A stretch of DNA of 9,227 nt, from the NCBI GenBank assembly GCA_903873355.1, contig CAIQOG010000319.1, positions 1 through 9,227 on the forward strand, read 5' to 3'. A program made the position numbers and the translations under genes. The notes under the pieces are model-generated. The model was given only the letters and a program-made list of their open reading frames with translations. It had not been told where the DNA came from and ran no database searches. Below, piece after piece: positions 7,414 to 9,227 of the stretch. Source of the stretch: an uncultured Bacteroidales bacterium. Lineage in GTDB: Bacteria > Bacteroidota > Bacteroidia > Bacteroidales > Paludibacteraceae. Each line of letters opens with the position of its first letter. Position 1 is the first letter of the stretch.

Positions 7414-8331
7414 ATGAAGAAAGAGGATAAACTAAAATATTACAACTGGAGCTTTGGCGACAGATACGATGGGTGGCGTGTTCGCAAAGTTGATGCACTT
7501 TTCTCTGTTTCTCCCTTTATCATGACCAAACGGGCTGATTCCGAAGTGTTTTTTGCGTTGAAAATTCCGGTTGATATAATAGAAAACTTTGTTAGGGAGC
7601 ATAAAAAAGAGATGCCCGGACTTTCAATAATGGACGTGGTTATTACTTCGTTTGTCAGGCTTATTTCACAACGTCCCTATCTGAACAGGTTTATTGTGTG
7701 GAACAAAATTTTTGCACGGAATCACGTTAGTTTTTCAATAGCAATCAAACGGTCTATGACTATTGCCGGTGAAGAAACGGTTATCAAACCTTACTATCTG
7801 CCTTCTGATACTTTGCGCGATGTGGTTCGGAAAACGAATCTGGAACTATTAAACAATCAGCAGGTTGGACAGGAAAATTCGTCGGATGCGATATCTAAAT
7901 TTATGGGTTATCTTCCTGATTTTCTGTTACGTTCGGTTGTTTTTTGCATAAAAAAACTTGATACTATTGGTCTGATGCCAAAATTCTTTTTTGAGGCCAG
8001 TCCGTTTCACACCTCAGTTTTCCTGACAAATTTAGGCTCTATTGGCATCGAATCCATTTATCATCATCTCTACGAATTTGGTACATGCAGCGTTTTTGCT
8101 GCCATGGGTAAGAAAAGTACCAAAAAAAGTGTGAATAACGATGGAACTATCGGTTCAACGAAAACGATTGAATTAAAATTTGTTGTAGACGAACGGATAT
8201 GTGACGGGTTCTACTTTGCAACAGCCATGCGTTTACTTGAGAAAATCCTTGCCAATCCTTCGGCTTTGTTACTTCCACCTGAAGAAGTTTTTGTTGATGA
8301 AGGAGTTGGTAAAAAACGTATTGATAAATAA
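7414..8331 (+). CDS. E2/chloramphenicol-acetyltransferase-fold protein lacking the catalytic His (paralogue 1)
   Basis: This 305-residue protein resembles the catalytic domain of 2-oxoacid dehydrogenase E2 acyltransferases and chloramphenicol acetyltransferase, but has no lipoyl or subunit-binding domain. Fold cues are VDALFSVSPFIMTKR near the N-terminus, the VVITSFVRLISQRPYLNRFIVWNKIFARNHVSFSIAI stretch read in parts (about 75-111), HTSVFLTNLGSIGI near 199-212 and the active-site equivalent DERICDGFYFA at 259-269. In E2 and CAT the motif is HxxxDG with His as general base; here Glu260 replaces His while Asp264-Gly265 remain. There is no signal peptide; a hydrophobic stretch near 170-178 could touch the membrane. 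No dehydrogenase partners are nearby. It may be a non-catalytic protein or use a different chemistry. The next gene is a close copy. ATG 7414 is preferred over TTG 7390, which lies in the promoter octamer. Confidence 0.85.
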   Translation: MKKEDKLKYYNWSFGDRYDGWRVRKVDALFSVSPFIMTKRADSEVFFALKIPVDIIENFVREHKKEMPGLSIMDVVITSFVRLISQRPYLNRFIVWNKIFARNHVSFSIAIKRSMTIAGEETVIKPYYLPSDTLRDVVRKTNLELLNNQQVGQENSSDAISKFMGYLPDFLLRSVVFCIKKLDTIGLMPKFFFEASPFHTSVFLTNLGSIGIESIYHHLYEFGTCSVFAAMGKKSTKKSVNNDGTIGSTKTIELKFVVDERICDGFYFATAMRLLEKILANPSALLLPPEEVFVDEGVGKKRIDK

Positions 8332-8378
8332 TAAATTTCTTACTTTCAGCCATGCTGTAAACCTTCTCTGTATTGTAC

Positions 8379-8410
8379 TTTGTTTTATAATTAAAGATAT
8401 TGTATCTTTG
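8379..8410 (+). promoter_or_regulatory. Bacteroidetes promoter (TTTG-N20-TATCTTTG) for paralogue 2
   Basis: TTTG at 8379-8382 is separated by exactly 20 nt from TATCTTTG at 8403-8410, a full match to the phylum's -33/-7 consensus. It ends 26 nt before the ATG at 8437 and lies in the 105-bp gap after paralogue 1. It is the best promoter in the window. Confidence 0.75.
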
Positions 8411-8436
8411 GCTACAATAATCTTAAATTTAAAGCA

Positions 8437-9227
8437 ATGAATGAACTGAATCAATTAAAATATTTTCGCTGGAGTTTTGGCGACCGTTACGATGGTTGGC
8501 GTGTCAGAAAAGTGGATGCAGTATTCTCTGTAATCCCTTATTTTCTGCGTACCCGCATGGATGCACAGAATTTTTTTGAAGAAAAAATTGATATCGACCA
8601 TATCGAAGCGTTTATCAAAGTGCATAAAGAAGATATTCCCGATTTATCAGTGATGCACGTGATAATGACATCGCTCGTCAGGCTGATTTCACAGCGTCCA
8701 CACCTCAATAGATTTGTTATCTGGAATAAAATTTTCGCCCGTAATCACGTCAATTTCTCCATTGCCGTGAAACGCTCATTATCCGACGAAGGCGAAGAAA
8801 CACTGATTAAACCCTATTTTCTTCCTACCGACACTTTGCAGGACATTGTACGAAAGACCCGACAGGAACAGGAAAACAATCAAAAACAAGGTCAGCAAAA
8901 TTCATCGGACACAATTTCTAAAATTCTGGGTTTATTGCCTGAATTTTTACTGCGGTTTGTGGTTTTTATGTTGCTCCATCTCGATAAAGTTGGATTGATG
9001 CCTAAATTTATCAACAAAGCCAGTCCGTGGCATTCCAGCATTTTCCTGACTAATATCGGGTCTATTGGTGTGGAATCTATTTATCATCATTTGTACGAAT
9101 TCGGTACATGCAGTATGTTTGTGGCCATGGGAAAGAAGTCGCGCCGACATTCTGTCGACCGGAATGGTGATACGAAATCACACAAAAGTATATTGCTGAA
9201 ATTTGTACTCGATGAGCGCATTTGTGA
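8437..9227 (+). CDS. E2/chloramphenicol-acetyltransferase-fold protein lacking the catalytic His (paralogue 2, 3' end outside window)
   Basis: The frame runs from the ATG at 8437 to the window edge without a stop, giving 263 complete codons. From residue 7 on it aligns with paralogue 1 without a single gap over 257 residues, about 66% identical by hand count (170 of 257). The longest shared blocks are WSFGDRYDGWRVRKVDA near the N-terminus, LNRF with WNKIFARNHV, and ESIYHHLYEFGTCS near 214-227. The visible end reads LDERIC, so Glu again stands where E2 and CAT enzymes have the catalytic His; the expected Asp-Gly lies just beyond the edge. There is no lipoyl domain and no signal peptide. The stretch EFLLRFVVFMLLHL (about 169-182) is more hydrophobic than in the copy. 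It has its own strong promoter and so can be expressed apart from paralogue 1. The biological substrate is unknown. Confidence 0.85.
   Translation, partial: MNELNQLKYFRWSFGDRYDGWRVRKVDAVFSVIPYFLRTRMDAQNFFEEKIDIDHIEAFIKVHKEDIPDLSVMHVIMTSLVRLISQRPHLNRFVIWNKIFARNHVNFSIAVKRSLSDEGEETLIKPYFLPTDTLQDIVRKTRQEQENNQKQGQQNSSDTISKILGLLPEFLLRFVVFMLLHLDKVGLMPKFINKASPWHSSIFLTNIGSIGVESIYHHLYEFGTCSMFVAMGKKSRRHSVDRNGDTKSHKSILLKFVLDERIC

Noticed and set aside
8201..8454. Small frames on both strands between the paralogues
   Set aside because: They overlap the end of paralogue 1 or the promoter of paralogue 2 in other frames, and their products are low-complexity hydrophobic text without family resemblance.
8947..9150. 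Minus-strand frame of 67 codons with His-rich text
   Set aside because: It is antisense to paralogue 2, whose sense frame is conserved with paralogue 1 without gaps.

Overview
The window looks like a chromosomal segment of a Bacteroidetes bacterium, most likely of the order Bacteroidales (an inference). Three things point there: promoters matching the Bacteroidetes -7 element TAnnTTTG, one of them with TTTG exactly 20 nt upstream; A-rich rather than Shine-Dalgarno leaders; and family types typical of the phylum (a type IX-secreted S8 protease, a TonB C-terminal-domain protein with a TonB-receptor-plug-like segment, and the Bacteroidetes style of XseA). I see no rRNA, tRNA, CRISPR array, insertion sequence or phage gene.

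Layout. Bases 1-891 carry the 3' part of an ABC-F ATPase whose second ATPase domain has lost both the Walker A lysine and the Walker B catalytic glutamate. A small two-helix membrane protein (975-1190) follows. It converges on a minus-strand cluster, and a nearly perfect hairpin (1195-1229) with an A-run and a T-run ends transcription from both sides. Read along the minus strand, the cluster is a secreted subtilisin-like protease (4560-2920), a 28-bp perfect palindrome (2890-2917), xseA (2875-1652) and folB (1589-1233). A 160-bp divergent promoter region (4561-4720) separates the protease from a plus-strand, AT-rich TonB C-terminal-domain protein (4721-5383). recQ (5463-7361) comes next, with a short repeat-like leader. 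The window ends with two tandem paralogues (7414-8331 and 8437 to the edge) of the E2/chloramphenicol-acetyltransferase fold. Each has its own TATCTTTG promoter element.

Functionally these are mostly independent housekeeping or envelope genes: translation-linked ABC-F, folate synthesis (FolB), DNA repair (XseA, RecQ), and secreted or envelope proteins (protease, TonB-like). I find no defence system or other large new multi-gene system. The most unusual items are the paired acyltransferase-fold proteins, in which the catalytic His of the HxxxDG motif is replaced by Glu; the plug-like/TonB_C fusion; the catalytically degenerate ABC-F domain; and the dispersed-repeat-like palindrome in front of xseA.
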